NCBI GenBank assembly: GCA_965226945.1
Contig: OZ245717.1
Location: 3,286,001 to 3,350,000 of the forward strand
DNA: 64,000 bases
From: SYLG01 sp965226945
GTDB lineage: Bacteria; Planctomycetota; Planctomycetia; Gemmatales; Gemmataceae
Reading direction: 5' to 3'
The notes beneath the pieces are model-generated. The model did not search any database, had not been told where the DNA came from, and saw only the letters and a program-made list of their open reading frames with translations. A program made the translations under genes and the position numbers. Numbering within the stretch: the first letter of the stretch is position 1; each line of letters opens with the position of its first letter. This document shows, in pieces, positions 53,735 to 63,043 of the stretch.

Positions 53735-54403
53735 ATGGAAATCGATCCGAACGACCTTGATCCCAAGGTCCGTTACAACTTGTTGATTGGCTCGGTGGTG
53801 CCGCGGCCGATTGCGGTCGTCGGCACCTACAGCAAGGGGGGCTCGGCCAACCTGGCCCCTTTTAGTTTTTTCAATGCGATCAGCGGCGATCCGATGTTGT
53901 TGGTCTTGGGGATCGCCAACAACCCCAAGGGCCACGACAAGGATAGTCTGGCCAATCTTTTGCCGGTGGCTGAAGGCGGCCGGGGTTGCCTGACGGTGAA
54001 CATTGCGCATCGGGAGATTGCGAGAAAGATCGTGGCCTGTGCGGAGCCATTGCCTCCCGAAGAAAGCGAATTTGATCTGGCGGGTCTGACGGCGGTGCGG
54101 GCGAGTGTGGTCGATGCGCCGCGGTTAGCCGAGGCGAGGGTGTCATTTGAATGCCGGACTTTTTCGGTGCAGAGATTGAAGCCGGGGAAGCCCGGTGCGG
54201 GCAATGTGATTTTGGTGGAGGTTGTGCGGATTCATATTGCGGATGAACTGGTTAAAGAGCGGTTGCACGTGGAGCCGGGAGAGTTGGATGCGATCGGCCG
54301 GTTGGGGGGAATTGGTTATTGCTCGATTCGGGAACGGAAGATGATTCCGCCGGGGAGGGAGGCTCTGGAGCAAGGGGATGAGTGGAGGTATGAGGGGGAT
54401 TGA
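53735..54403 (+). CDS. Flavin reductase family protein (FMN-binding split barrel)
   Basis: 222 residues. The N-terminal block VVPRPIAVVGTYSKGGSANL, followed by APFSFFNAISGDPMLLVLGI, is the flavoredoxin/FMN-reductase-like signature, and CLTVNIAHREIARKI fits the flavin site. It binds FMN and probably reduces flavin or a small substrate. It lies 38 bp after argA; a functional link is not evident. Confidence 0.85.
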   Translation: MEIDPNDLDPKVRYNLLIGSVVPRPIAVVGTYSKGGSANLAPFSFFNAISGDPMLLVLGIANNPKGHDKDSLANLLPVAEGGRGCLTVNIAHREIARKIVACAEPLPPEESEFDLAGLTAVRASVVDAPRLAEARVSFECRTFSVQRLKPGKPGAGNVILVEVVRIHIADELVKERLHVEPGELDAIGRLGGIGYCSIRERKMIPPGREALEQGDEWRYEGD

Positions 54404-54424
54404 GGGTAAGCCTTAAACTTAAAG

Positions 54425-54946
54425 ATGGACAGATACTGGTTTTTTACCTGGACGACCTATGGCACCTGGTTGCCGGGTGATGACCGAGGATTTGTCAGTG
54501 ATGTGAGGTCGGAGGACGGGCCGAAGGTCCGGCACAATCAGTTTGAGACAGAGCTCAACTCGAAGCGGAGAGGTCTGGAACTCCATGCAAAGAAACTGAT
54601 GAAAGGATCGCCAGTTTTTCTTGGCATCGAACAATCTCAAGTACTTTGGGAACAGTTCGGGATTACTGCAAGGGCTCGATTCATTGAATTGATCGCCGGT
54701 GCGATCATGGGGAATCATGTTCATTTGGTCGTTGGGGTGGGGGGAGATCCCGATCCTCAATTGATGCTTGGGGATTTCAAAAGCTATGGAAGCCGGGCTT
54801 TGAATTCACGGTTCGGGAAGCCAAAAAGCGGCACTTGGTGGACTCAGTCGGGATCATGTCGGCGACTGAAGAATCAAGATTCTGTGAATGCGGCTGTTGA
54901 GTATGTGAAGAACCAGGAGTTTCCGTTGTTTTTATGGGTAAAATGA
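54425..54946 (+). CDS. REP-associated tyrosine transposase (RAYT, Y1/IS200-like)
   Basis: 173 residues. The Y1 transposase signature is present: WFFTWTTYGTWLPGDDRG at the N-terminus, the metal-binding HVH in GNHVHLVV near 99-101, and a C-terminal catalytic Tyr in AAVEYVKNQ. RAYTs are usually single-copy genes flanked by REP palindromes that they mobilise; a perfect 32-bp inverted repeat lies 93 bp downstream. No IS200-type terminal hairpins were seen around the gene. Confidence 0.85.
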   Translation: MDRYWFFTWTTYGTWLPGDDRGFVSDVRSEDGPKVRHNQFETELNSKRRGLELHAKKLMKGSPVFLGIEQSQVLWEQFGITARARFIELIAGAIMGNHVHLVVGVGGDPDPQLMLGDFKSYGSRALNSRFGKPKSGTWWTQSGSCRRLKNQDSVNAAVEYVKNQEFPLFLWVK

Positions 54947-55039
54947 ACGGGGCGGATTATTGACTGTTGTGAACGTCGTGTTGTTGTCTGTTGTATTTCA
55001 GATGACCATACGGCCATATTCAGCGAGGCGTGAATGTTA

Positions 55040-55133
55040 CAGAACCGGTGGACTGACGCCCACCGCTCACCAATTTCGGTCAGTAGAAATAGACAGGAGC
55101 AGGTGAGCGGTGGGCGTCAGTCCACCGGTTCTG
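55040..55133. repeat. REP-like palindrome (REPIN), perfect 32-bp arms
   Basis: Left arm 55040-55071 (CAGAACCGGTGGACTGACGC...) and right arm 55102-55133 are perfect inverted repeats separated by 30 bp. Two oppositely oriented REP units with a short spacer form a REPIN, the expected substrate of the adjacent RAYT. Confidence 0.85.
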
Positions 55134-55183
55134 AGCCGTTCAAAGTGACAGTTCCCGTGACGCATTACGGTTAGAGAATCATC

Positions 55184-55226
55184 GAGCTGACGCTCCACGC
55201 TCGCCATTATCGGTCACTAAAAGTGG
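55184..55226. repeat. Third, diverged REP-like unit
   Basis: GCTGACGCTCCACGCTCGCC and following bases up to 55226 align with ACTGACGCCCACCGCTCACC of the left arm and its spacer (TCGGTCA). It is degenerate and single. Apart from these repeats I see no gene in the 452-bp gap 54947-55398. Confidence 0.55.
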
Positions 55227-55398
55227 ATGGCGTGTAAGCCAGAATTCAACATAACTCCCAAGTGCCCAAGCCGTTACGCTTGCATGACCTCCCTGGCAAC
55301 GAAACCAATCCTCTTCGCCGCAATCTCACCTCCTTCGTTCCCCCAACCTACATAACCTAACCGCAATCACACGGCCGGATTTTCGATGGGGACCTCGA

Positions 55399-57753
55399 AT
55401 GCTCGTTCCATCTCTCCTTTGTTACTTCTCGATTGCTTCGACCACCCTTCCGGCGGAAACCGATCTGAGCGGTGCGCGCGCCGTTCTGCTTTCGGCGAAG
55501 GCCTCTCCCGTGGAACAAACGGCCTTGCGGATGCTTGTTGAAGAAGTGGCAAGCCGCACCGGTGTCACGCTCCCCACCGCAAATCAAATGCCTCACAACG
55601 GTCCTGCGATCCTCCTTGCGACTTCGCTCGATGGTCTGGAAAAGGTCCCCTCGGCAATCGTTCAGGCCTATCCCGTCCTCAAGGCCGAAGGCTACTGTTT
55701 GCATCTGGACGCCAAAGACGCCAAACGTCCCGTGGTTTGGATCGTCGGCAAAGATCCTTCCGGTTTGATCTTCGGCGTTGGCCATCTTTTGCGCGAACTC
55801 AACCTGACCAAGAACTCCATCCAACTGCCCAGCTCCATCAGCATCGCCACCTCCCCCGCCTATCCCATCCGCGGCCATCAACTCGGCTTCCGGCCGCAGG
55901 CCAATTCCTGGGATGGCTGGGACGAAAAGCAGTTCGATCGCTACATCCGCGAACTGGCAATCTTTGGCACCAACGCGATTGAAAACATCCCCTTTCAGGA
56001 CACGACCGCTTCACCCCATGAGGTCGTTTCGCGCGAACGGATGAATGTTGCCATGAGCGAGATCTGCGCCCGCTACGGCATGCAGTACTGGCTTTGGGTT
56101 CCCGCCGACTTCGAACTGGAAGACGCCGGCAAGCGCGAGAAATCCCTCGCGGAAAACGAAGCGCTTTACAAAGCGGCTCCGCGCATCGATGGCGTGTTCG
56201 TCCCGGGTGGCGACCCCGGTGACAATCACCCCAAGCTTGTGATGCCCTTTTGTGCGGATCTGGCCGCCCGGCTGATCAAGTACCACCCCCAAGGCAAAGT
56301 CTGGCTATCACTGCAAGGGTATAACCGCGAAAAAATCGACTATGTCTACACCTGGCTCAAGGAAAACAAACCCACCTGGTTTGGCGGGATCGTCGCCGGA
56401 CCGTCGAGCCCGCCGATCGATGAAACGCGCAAGCGCCTTGACCCCTCTTACGGAGTGCGCCAGTATCCCGACATCACCCATACGGTGCGTTGCCAGTACC
56501 CCGTGGCCTGGTGGGATCCGGCGTTCGCCGTGACCCTGGGCCGCGAACCGATCAATCCGCGTCCCCTCCATCAAACCCTGATTCACAACTGGTTCGCTCC
56601 GCACTCGGTGGGATCGATCTCCTATTCCGATGGAGTTCACGATGATGTCAACAAGGTGATCTGGAGCCGGCTGGACTGGGACCCCACCGTGACTCCGCGC
56701 CAAATGCTGCTGGAATACTGCCGATTTTTCTTCCATCCGGAGGTCGCCGAAACGGCTGCCGATGGCATTCTCGCGCTGGAGAGAAACTGGGACGGCTCGC
56801 TTGCCGAAAACGGTTCGGTCGATGCGACACTGGCCCTGTGGAAAGACCTGGAAGCGCGCTACCCCACACTGAAGGACAACTGGCGCTGGCAAATGTGTGT
56901 GCTTCGCGCCTATTACGATGCCTACACCCGTCATCGCCTTCTCTTTGAGAATCGGCTGGAAGCCGAGGCCAACCGGGTGCTGACTCAGGCGCAATCGATC
57001 GGTGCCGAGGCCGCGATCCAGCAGGCGCTCGATATCCTCAAAAAGGCCGACGAGCACACGGTCAAACCGCAATGGCGCGAGCGGATCATCGCCCTGTGCG
57101 ACGATCTCTTTCGTTCGATCAAGCTGCAAACCAGCGTCGAAAAATACAAGGCCAGCGGCACCGAGCGCGGCTGCATTCTCGATTTCCTCGATCAGCCGCT
57201 CAACAACCGCTGGTGGATGGAAGACCAGCTTGGCGTGATTGCCAAACTCTCACGCGAGACGCTGAAAGCCTCCAAGCTGGTCGAGCTTGGCAACTGGGAG
57301 AATCCTGGACCGGGCGGCTTCTATGACGCAGTCGGCCACCCGGGCAAGTCGGCCCATGTGGTGCGAGGCGAAGCGCAAAACACCGATCCCTTGATGCTGC
57401 GCAATCCGACCCCCGGGCATAGCTGGTGGGATAAAGGGCGCAACCGCCGCCGCCTCACCTGGATGACCAACATGGATTGGCCGATCGCCCTCAAATACGA
57501 AAACCTCGATCCCCAAGGGAAGTATTTGATCCGCATGACCGGCTACCGCGATTCGCTTTTGCGCATCAATGGCGACCTGGCCAAGGCGTCGCTCGATGGC
57601 AAGGGTTACGGCGACTTCAAGGAATACCCTGTGGATCCGAAGGCATTGAAGGAGGGCAAGCTGACCATTACCTGGGACACTCCCGACGAGTCGCACCTTA
57701 ACTGGCGCGAGCAATCGCGGGTCACGGAAGTCTGGCTGATCAAACAGCCGTAG
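55399..57753 (+). CDS. Large secreted glycosidase-like protein (alpha-glucuronidase/GH67-type N-terminal domain)
   Basis: 784 residues with an N-terminal signal-like segment (MLVPSLLCYFSIASTTLPAE). Residues about 30-150 follow the beta-alpha-beta domain found before GH67, GH20 and GH84 barrels (EGYCLHLDAKD, VVWIVGKDPSGLIFGVGHLL). The middle looks like a TIM barrel (FGTNAIENIPFQDTT, WLWVPADFEL, VFVPGGDPGDNHPKLV), then a helical region and a C-terminal beta-rich segment (YLIRMTGYRDSLLRINGDLA). The catalytic acids could not be assigned with confidence. Polysaccharide side-chain hydrolysis is the likely role. Followed after 42 bp by a membrane acyltransferase-like gene. Confidence 0.62.
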   Translation: MLVPSLLCYFSIASTTLPAETDLSGARAVLLSAKASPVEQTALRMLVEEVASRTGVTLPTANQMPHNGPAILLATSLDGLEKVPSAIVQAYPVLKAEGYCLHLDAKDAKRPVVWIVGKDPSGLIFGVGHLLRELNLTKNSIQLPSSISIATSPAYPIRGHQLGFRPQANSWDGWDEKQFDRYIRELAIFGTNAIENIPFQDTTASPHEVVSRERMNVAMSEICARYGMQYWLWVPADFELEDAGKREKSLAENEALYKAAPRIDGVFVPGGDPGDNHPKLVMPFCADLAARLIKYHPQGKVWLSLQGYNREKIDYVYTWLKENKPTWFGGIVAGPSSPPIDETRKRLDPSYGVRQYPDITHTVRCQYPVAWWDPAFAVTLGREPINPRPLHQTLIHNWFAPHSVGSISYSDGVHDDVNKVIWSRLDWDPTVTPRQMLLEYCRFFFHPEVAETAADGILALERNWDGSLAENGSVDATLALWKDLEARYPTLKDNWRWQMCVLRAYYDAYTRHRLLFENRLEAEANRVLTQAQSIGAEAAIQQALDILKKADEHTVKPQWRERIIALCDDLFRSIKLQTSVEKYKASGTERGCILDFLDQPLNNRWWMEDQLGVIAKLSRETLKASKLVELGNWENPGPGGFYDAVGHPGKSAHVVRGEAQNTDPLMLRNPTPGHSWWDKGRNRRRLTWMTNMDWPIALKYENLDPQGKYLIRMTGYRDSLLRINGDLAKASLDGKGYGDFKEYPVDPKALKEGKLTITWDTPDESHLNWREQSRVTEVWLIKQP

Positions 57754-57795
57754 AATCTTCCTCAATCCATATCTTTCGGCCCGGGAATTCCTGCC

Positions 57796-58956
57796 ATGTC
57801 TGAAACCGCCCCCGCCCCGACGACGGCCTTGGACGCGAAACCCAACGCCGCGGCGAAGTCCCCTTCCGACCGCGTGGTATCGCTTGACCAGTTCCGTGGC
57901 TACACGGTTCTGGGAATGGCCTTCGTCAATTTCCTTGCGGGTTACGCGGTCATTCACCCGGTTTTTTGGCATCATCACACCTATTTCAGTTATGCCGATG
58001 CGATCATGCCGCAGTTCTTTTTCGCGGTGGGATTTGCTTATCGATTGACCTTCCTCAAGAACCTGGAGCGCTTCGGCATCGGTTCGGCTCTAAGCCGCGT
58101 GATGCAGCGCTGCATTGGCCTGTTGCTCATCGGTTTGGTGGTGCATCACTTCTCCGGCAGCGTCTCCTCGTGGGAGGAGCTTAGGCAGATGACGCCGCTT
58201 GAGTTTTTGGAAAAAGCGTGCAAGCGAGGCCCGTTTCAAACGCTGACGCATATCGCGGTCACCAGCTTGTGGGTGTTGCCCGTGATCGGCTTGGGAACCT
58301 GGCCACGCGTGGGCTTCGCCGTCTTTTCCGGAGGCCTGCATCTGGGGCTATCGTTCTGGTTTAACTACAAGTGGGTGCTGACGAGCCCGGTGGGAATCGA
58401 CGGCGGCCCGCTCGGTTTCCTCACCTGGACGATTCCCTTGCTCGCCGGTTCGTTTGCTTACGATTGGACGCGGCCGCAACAGCAGTCGAGTGCCATTTCC
58501 AAACTACTGACCTGGGGCACGGTGTGCATGGTGGCCGCGTACGCTCTTTCGTGCTTGAATCTATTCTTCCCGCCCAATGATGGCAGCCATTGGTTCCTGG
58601 AACCGCCCTTCGTTCCTCCCGCCGGCGGAAAAGGATGCATCAATATCTGGACGATGAGCCAGCGCGCCGGCAGCGTCACTTATCTCTTATTCGCGGCTGG
58701 TTTTGCCATGGCGACCTATGCCGTGTTTGTCGTCTTTTGCGATCGGCTCAAATGGTCCTGGTCATTTCTTGCCACTTTGGGAGGTAATGCTCTGGTGGCC
58801 TACATTTTGTTGGGGATGATTGAGGACCTATTACACCCTTATACACCCAAGGATGCTCCCCTCTGGTATGTCCTCGGTGCCTGGGTAATCGATATCGGCT
58901 TGTGCTGGCTGTTTTTGCGCAACCTGGAAAAGCATGGGGTCCGCATCCGCATGTAA
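57796..58956 (+). CDS. Membrane acyltransferase-like protein (DUF5009/HGSNAT type)
   Basis: 386 residues with about eight to ten hydrophobic helices. SLDQFRGYTVLGMAFVNFLA at the start is the family signature (S-x-D-x-x-R-G), followed by FSYADAIMPQFFFAVGFAYR; the conserved His of the loop may be in HPVFWHHHTYF. Relatives transfer acetyl groups from cytoplasmic acetyl-CoA to sugars outside. The N-terminal 30 residues are Ala/Pro rich. It probably works with the preceding glycosidase-like protein. Confidence 0.8.
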   Translation: MSETAPAPTTALDAKPNAAAKSPSDRVVSLDQFRGYTVLGMAFVNFLAGYAVIHPVFWHHHTYFSYADAIMPQFFFAVGFAYRLTFLKNLERFGIGSALSRVMQRCIGLLLIGLVVHHFSGSVSSWEELRQMTPLEFLEKACKRGPFQTLTHIAVTSLWVLPVIGLGTWPRVGFAVFSGGLHLGLSFWFNYKWVLTSPVGIDGGPLGFLTWTIPLLAGSFAYDWTRPQQQSSAISKLLTWGTVCMVAAYALSCLNLFFPPNDGSHWFLEPPFVPPAGGKGCINIWTMSQRAGSVTYLLFAAGFAMATYAVFVVFCDRLKWSWSFLATLGGNALVAYILLGMIEDLLHPYTPKDAPLWYVLGAWVIDIGLCWLFLRNLEKHGVRIRM

Positions 58957-59013
58957 GCGGACCGGACCCAGGGATCTCTCGTCAGCGATTCGACCGACCT
59001 TCTTGCCTACCGG

Positions 59014-59505
59014 TTACTTGCCCAGGTGAGACTCGATGAACCAGAGGTTCTTGTCGAGGTCGTTGCCAATGCCGGTCAAGATGTCGGCCGTGTTGGGATC
59101 ACCCAGTTCGTCGCTGTGCTCAATCTCCTTGCGGATCAGTGCGCCGATCTTGGCAAAGCGATCGGCCAGGCCTTCAAGCGCCGAAGGGATCGGCAGTACG
59201 CCCGATTCGGATTCCTTGAGGATCGTTGACTTCGATCCCATGCGGATCGTCCCTTCAGCGACGCCGCCCAGCTGCACGATCCGTTCGGCCACTTCGTCCA
59301 CCTGATCCACCAACGAATCGGCGATCTTGTCGAGGAACTCGTGGATGGCGATGAAGGTGGCGCCGTGAATGTTCCAGTGAGCTTGTTTGACCTGGCTCCA
59401 AAGATCCAAAAGTGAACCCAGGATTGGATTTAGGAGCGCAACCAGCTCCCTGCGGGCCTTGGCGGGAATGTCGATCCTCGTGGACCGCGGCAACGATTTA
59501 TCCAT
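59014..59505 (-). CDS. dps: Dps-family DNA-binding ferritin-like protein
   Basis: 163 residues from ATG 59505; upstream extension to 59658 is unconserved. The ferroxidase site is intact: H43 in QAHWNIHG, H55 and D59 in IHEFLDK, D70 and E74 in DEVAERI. Dps dodecamers oxidise and store iron with peroxide and protect DNA in stress. The short N-terminus (MDKSLPRSTR) is basic, as needed for DNA binding. Confidence 0.93.
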   Translation of the reverse strand: MDKSLPRSTRIDIPAKARRELVALLNPILGSLLDLWSQVKQAHWNIHGATFIAIHEFLDKIADSLVDQVDEVAERIVQLGGVAEGTIRMGSKSTILKESESGVLPIPSALEGLADRFAKIGALIRKEIEHSDELGDPNTADILTGIGNDLDKNLWFIESHLGK

Positions 59506-59717
59506 GCAATTCACCCAGGTTTCAAAAGGTTCCAATAACGGGGCTTTCCAGCAGAAGTTCCCAATCCAAGCATAGTGCGCATCGGCGAAATCCACAGCCC
59601 TGGAGCGGTTTTTCAAAGGAACCCCCCTCGGAGGTATAAAATCACTTGGCCCGGTCATTTCCTGTAAGGCTGTGCCTCCTTATTGGCCGGCAGTGTCCCA
59701 ATCTCTTGAGGAAACCA

Positions 59718-60347
59718 ATGTTCGCGCAAACAGATGGCTCGAATTTCTCCCCGTTGCTGATCGGCCTGATCGCTGCCGGGGGGGTCATCGTCCTGGCGAT
59801 CCTGTATGCGATCGGGGTGTATAACGCCCTCGTCGGCAAACGCAATCGCTACAAGAACGGCTTCAGCCAGATCGATGTGCAGCTCAAAAGGCGTCATGAC
59901 CTCATCCCCAACCTGGTGGAAACGGTCAAGGGATACATGGCTCACGAGAAAGGGACCCTCGAAGGGGTTGTGCAAGCCCGCAACCAGGCGGTGCAAGTGA
60001 CACAAAAAGTGGCCGCCAATCCGGGCGATCCCGACTCCATGAAACAACTGGCCGCCGCCGAAGGTCAGCTCAATGCCAGCCTCGGCCGCTTGTTCGCCCT
60101 GGCCGAAGCCTACCCCGATCTCAAAGCCAATCAGACCATGATGAACCTGCAGGAGGAGCTGACCTCCACAGAAAACAAGGTGGCCTTTGCCCGCCAGGGG
60201 TTCAACGATCAGGTCACCGACTACAACACCTACCGCGAAGGGTTCCCCGCCGTCGTTTTCGCCGGCATGTTCGGCTTCTACCCGGCCAGCCTTTTCGAAC
60301 TGGAGAATATCTCCGATCGTCAGGCGCCCCAGGTTAAGTTTTCGTAG
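59718..60347 (+). CDS. lemA: LemA family protein
   Basis: 209 residues from ATG 59718 (GAGG 6 nt upstream; earlier frame open to 59646). An N-terminal helix (PLLIGLIAAGGVIVLAILYA) is followed by the LemA signature NRYKNGFSQIDVQLKRRHDLIPNLVETVKGY, given here only as the span 57-87, and coiled helices. The C-terminus is unusual: the last codons AAG TTT TCG TAG are the first unit of an 18-bp tandem repeat. LemA and an M48 protease are commonly paired, as here. Confidence 0.9.
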   Translation: MFAQTDGSNFSPLLIGLIAAGGVIVLAILYAIGVYNALVGKRNRYKNGFSQIDVQLKRRHDLIPNLVETVKGYMAHEKGTLEGVVQARNQAVQVTQKVAANPGDPDSMKQLAAAEGQLNASLGRLFALAEAYPDLKANQTMMNLQEELTSTENKVAFARQGFNDQVTDYNTYREGFPAVVFAGMFGFYPASLFELENISDRQAPQVKFS

Positions 60348-60422
60348 AAGGTTAAGTTTTTGTAGAAGGTAAAGTTTTCGTAGAAGGTAAAGTTTTCGTA
60401 GAAGGTAAAGTTTTCGTAGAAG
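60333..60422 (+). repeat. Five tandem 18-bp repeats across the lemA stop codon
   Basis: Units GTTAAGTTTTCGTAGAAG, one with TTTTTG, then three GTAAAGTTTTCGTAGAAG. The first unit contains the stop codon of lemA, and since 18 is a multiple of three every later unit repeats the stop in the same frame. The array ends 116 bp before the M48 start. Confidence 0.9.
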
Positions 60423-60538
60423 CGGTAGCCTCGTTGGCTTTCCGGGTCGTTCTCGATCCCTTGGCCAAAAATGACGTGAGCATCAGGAACTCGGATCGGG
60501 ACTTTTCCTGATCCGAGTTGCACTTCCGGGATGGTTCC

Positions 60539-62461
60539 ATGAATTTCTACATCCATCAGGACAAGGCACGAGGCCGCACCTTATTCCTGCTCGTGTTGCT
60601 CGTCATCGCCTTCCTCTTTCTCTTCATTACGGTCGAAGGCCTGCTCTTTGTCCTTTACATGGACCGGCTCAAAGACCCGGCCTATCCGACCCTGGCGATC
60701 GGGGTGGGAGTGTTGATGATCGCCGTCGTGGGCGGCGGCTCGACGGTGCGTACCATGCAACTTTCGTTTGGAGGAGGCAAGGCCGTCGCCGAAACGATGG
60801 GGGGCAAGTTGCTTCAGCGCGGCGCGACTCGCGATCCCCTGGAACGGCGGCTGCTCAATATCGTCGAGGAAATGGCACTGGCCTCAGGGATACCCGTGCC
60901 GCCGGTTTATCTGCTTGATGAAGACGGCATCAATGCGTTTGCCGCGGGATATTCTCCTGCCGATGCGGTGATCGGCGTCACTCGCGGCAGCATCGAACTC
61001 TTGTCGCGCGACGAACTTCAGGGAGTGATTGCCCACGAATTCAGTCACATTTTCAATGGCGATATGAAGTTGAATATCCGCCTCATGGGGCTTGTTTTCG
61101 GCCTGCTCGTCTTGAGTTTTCTGGGTCAAATTTTGGTGCGGATCATTCTTGAATCCCGCTCCAGCGGCAGTTCCCGCTCCTCCAACTCCAATTCCGGCAA
61201 GGACAACACGGGCGCAATCATCATGGTCGCTCTTTTGATCGGCGCGGCCTTGTGGATCTTGGGTCTCGTGGGCGAGGGGATTGCCCGCCTCATTCAAGCG
61301 GCGATCAGCCGCCAGCGGGAATACTTGGCCGATGCCAGCGCGGTGCAGTTCACCCGCAATCCCGATGGCATTGCCGGAGCGCTCAAAAAAATCGGCGGCT
61401 TCGCCAATCATGGGAAATTGAAAGCGGTCGGCGTCTCCGAAGTCAATCACATGCTCTTTGCATGCGGTCTTTCGGCTGCCGCGTCGGCCTTGTCGCTCGA
61501 CTCTCATCCGCCCTTGGATGATCGCATCCGCCAGATCGACCCCCAATGGGATGGGAAATATCCCAGGGTCTCGCTCGGCAATCCCGAGCAAGTCGATGCT
61601 TCGGAAGAAGCGCAAGAAAAAGCCAAGAACAAGGGGCGCGATTTTCTGCAGAAAGCGGCCGGATACCAGATCCTTGCCGAGGCGGCCACGGGGGCTCCCT
61701 CGCCGAATCCCACGAGTGAAGTGCAGACCGCTCTTGCGCTTGATAAGCAGTTGGCCGCGGCCATCAGGCAAAAGCAGGATGACCTTGGCATTCCCAACAA
61801 TGCGCTCGACGCCGCGGCGTTTGTCTGCGTCCTATGCGGATTGGGCCGGCAGGCGCATGTAGGTGCCTTGCAGGCAGCCATTCCCGCCTGGGAAGAAAAG
61901 CTCAAAAACCTCGACGGAGCGCAAAAATCCGAAATTCTTGCCCGCGTCGCAGGCTTTATTCGCCACCTTTCCGATCCTCAGAAACAGGCGCTTTACGCCG
62001 CGATTCGTGACGCGTCGCCTCAAGTGGATCTAGAAACAGCCTGTGCCAGGCAGGTCGTCGGTCTGTTACTGTTGTCACCGGCAGAGCGGGCCGCGGCGGC
62101 AAAGGACGTCAATCCCTTTGAAGCTGCCGTCCACGCGCTTGCCGCCGTGGCTCATGCCACCGGTATGCAAGGCGAGGCACTACGAACCGCCTGGCGTCGA
62201 GCGATGACATCGCTAGCAAAATCGGCGCCGCCAACGGGCGATCCGCTCGCTCTGAGCCCGGCGCTGTCGACGAGCGACCTGAGCGCGCTGGCCGCATGCC
62301 CCGAGGCGATGCGTAAGCGATTCATGGCGGCCTGCAGCCAGTTGATCGCCTACGACAGCCAGTGGACTCTTGCGGAAAAGACATTGTACAACTGGCTGTC
62401 CGCGGCGCTGGATCTCCAGGTCTCGTCGGACCCGGCGTCTCATGCCATGCTCGCCCTTTGA
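60539..62461 (+). CDS. M48-family metalloprotease (HtpX-like) with long C-terminal domain
   Basis: 640 residues from ATG 60539 (TTG 60518 also open). Two N-terminal helices (about 15-40, 45-68), the zinc motif HEFSH at 166-170 with FNGDMK, two more helices (near 185-205 and 228-255), and the third ligand in RQREYLADASAVQF. The core up to about 370 is HtpX-like; residues 370-640 form an Ala-rich helical extension not found in HtpX, partly TerB-like in feel (RHLSDPQKQALYAAIRDASP). It degrades or cleaves membrane proteins; LemA upstream is the usual partner. Confidence 0.88.
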   Translation: MNFYIHQDKARGRTLFLLVLLVIAFLFLFITVEGLLFVLYMDRLKDPAYPTLAIGVGVLMIAVVGGGSTVRTMQLSFGGGKAVAETMGGKLLQRGATRDPLERRLLNIVEEMALASGIPVPPVYLLDEDGINAFAAGYSPADAVIGVTRGSIELLSRDELQGVIAHEFSHIFNGDMKLNIRLMGLVFGLLVLSFLGQILVRIILESRSSGSSRSSNSNSGKDNTGAIIMVALLIGAALWILGLVGEGIARLIQAAISRQREYLADASAVQFTRNPDGIAGALKKIGGFANHGKLKAVGVSEVNHMLFACGLSAAASALSLDSHPPLDDRIRQIDPQWDGKYPRVSLGNPEQVDASEEAQEKAKNKGRDFLQKAAGYQILAEAATGAPSPNPTSEVQTALALDKQLAAAIRQKQDDLGIPNNALDAAAFVCVLCGLGRQAHVGALQAAIPAWEEKLKNLDGAQKSEILARVAGFIRHLSDPQKQALYAAIRDASPQVDLETACARQVVGLLLLSPAERAAAAKDVNPFEAAVHALAAVAHATGMQGEALRTAWRRAMTSLAKSAPPTGDPLALSPALSTSDLSALAACPEAMRKRFMAACSQLIAYDSQWTLAEKTLYNWLSAALDLQVSSDPASHAMLAL

Positions 62462-62513
62462 TTTTTTCTCTTACTTTTCTTTTGTTTTTTCTTCTTTTTT
62501 TGCTTTATTTTGA
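62462..62513 (+). other. Pyrimidine-rich tract between the M48 and SMR genes
   Basis: About 50 bp almost entirely T and C on the plus strand directly after the M48 stop. There is no stem before it, so it is not a classical intrinsic terminator; it could serve Rho-dependent or unwinding functions. Confidence 0.4.
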
Positions 62514-62559
62514 GGGGCGCGATCCCGTTTGGACCGGCTTCTAAACGGAAGGTGAGGCG

Positions 62560-62946
62560 ATGCATTACCTCTGGCTGTTTCTGGCGATCATGGCGGAAGT
62601 CATTGGAACGACGGCCTTGAAATCAAGCAACGGCTTCACCCGGTGGGGGCCGACACTGATCGTGGGGGCCGGCTATTCGCTGGCGATTTTGTTCTTGACC
62701 TGGTCGGTGCAGAAGATTCCGACCGGAGTGGCCTACGCCCTGTGGTCGGGTCTGGGGCTGGTGTTCATCGTGGTATTTGCCTGGATCTTTCATGGTGAAA
62801 AAATCGATGCCTGGGGATTTGTCGGTTTTGCCCTGATCCTTGCCGGGGTGCTCGTACTCAATTTTCTCTCGAAAGCCTCGGTTCACCCTCAGGAAACACC
62901 GGCAGAGGTGGAAAAAACAGAGTCCGCCTCGCAACCATTGCCGTGA
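62560..62946 (+). CDS. Small multidrug resistance (SMR) family efflux protein
   Basis: 128 residues with four membrane helices. E13 in LFLAIMAEVIGTTALKSS corresponds to the essential Glu14 of EmrE; GVAYALWSGLGLV and WIFHGEKIDAWGFVGFALIL are the other signatures. It exchanges protons for cationic drugs or guanidinium-like compounds as a dimer. The C-terminal tail (about 108-128) is longer than in EmrE and hydrophilic. Confidence 0.9.
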   Translation: MHYLWLFLAIMAEVIGTTALKSSNGFTRWGPTLIVGAGYSLAILFLTWSVQKIPTGVAYALWSGLGLVFIVVFAWIFHGEKIDAWGFVGFALILAGVLVLNFLSKASVHPQETPAEVEKTESASQPLP

Positions 62947-63043
62947 GTTTGGGAGGGCGACTGGGGACTGGTCTCAGCCCCTCCATTGCCTAGCTTTCCC
63001 TGAAACCTTCCTCGATTTTTTCTCTCTCCTCGGGGCCTTTCCC

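Noticed and set aside
54425..54946. Complete IS200/IS605 insertion sequence
   Set aside because: Single gene without terminal subterminal hairpins or a TnpB partner; the RAYT/REPIN reading fits better.
56308..57129. Minus-strand ORFs opposite the glycosidase-like gene and the M48 gene (60884-61771)
   Set aside because: High-GC antisense shadows with no recognisable motif.
60333..60422. CRISPR array
   Set aside because: Units are directly adjacent with no spacers.
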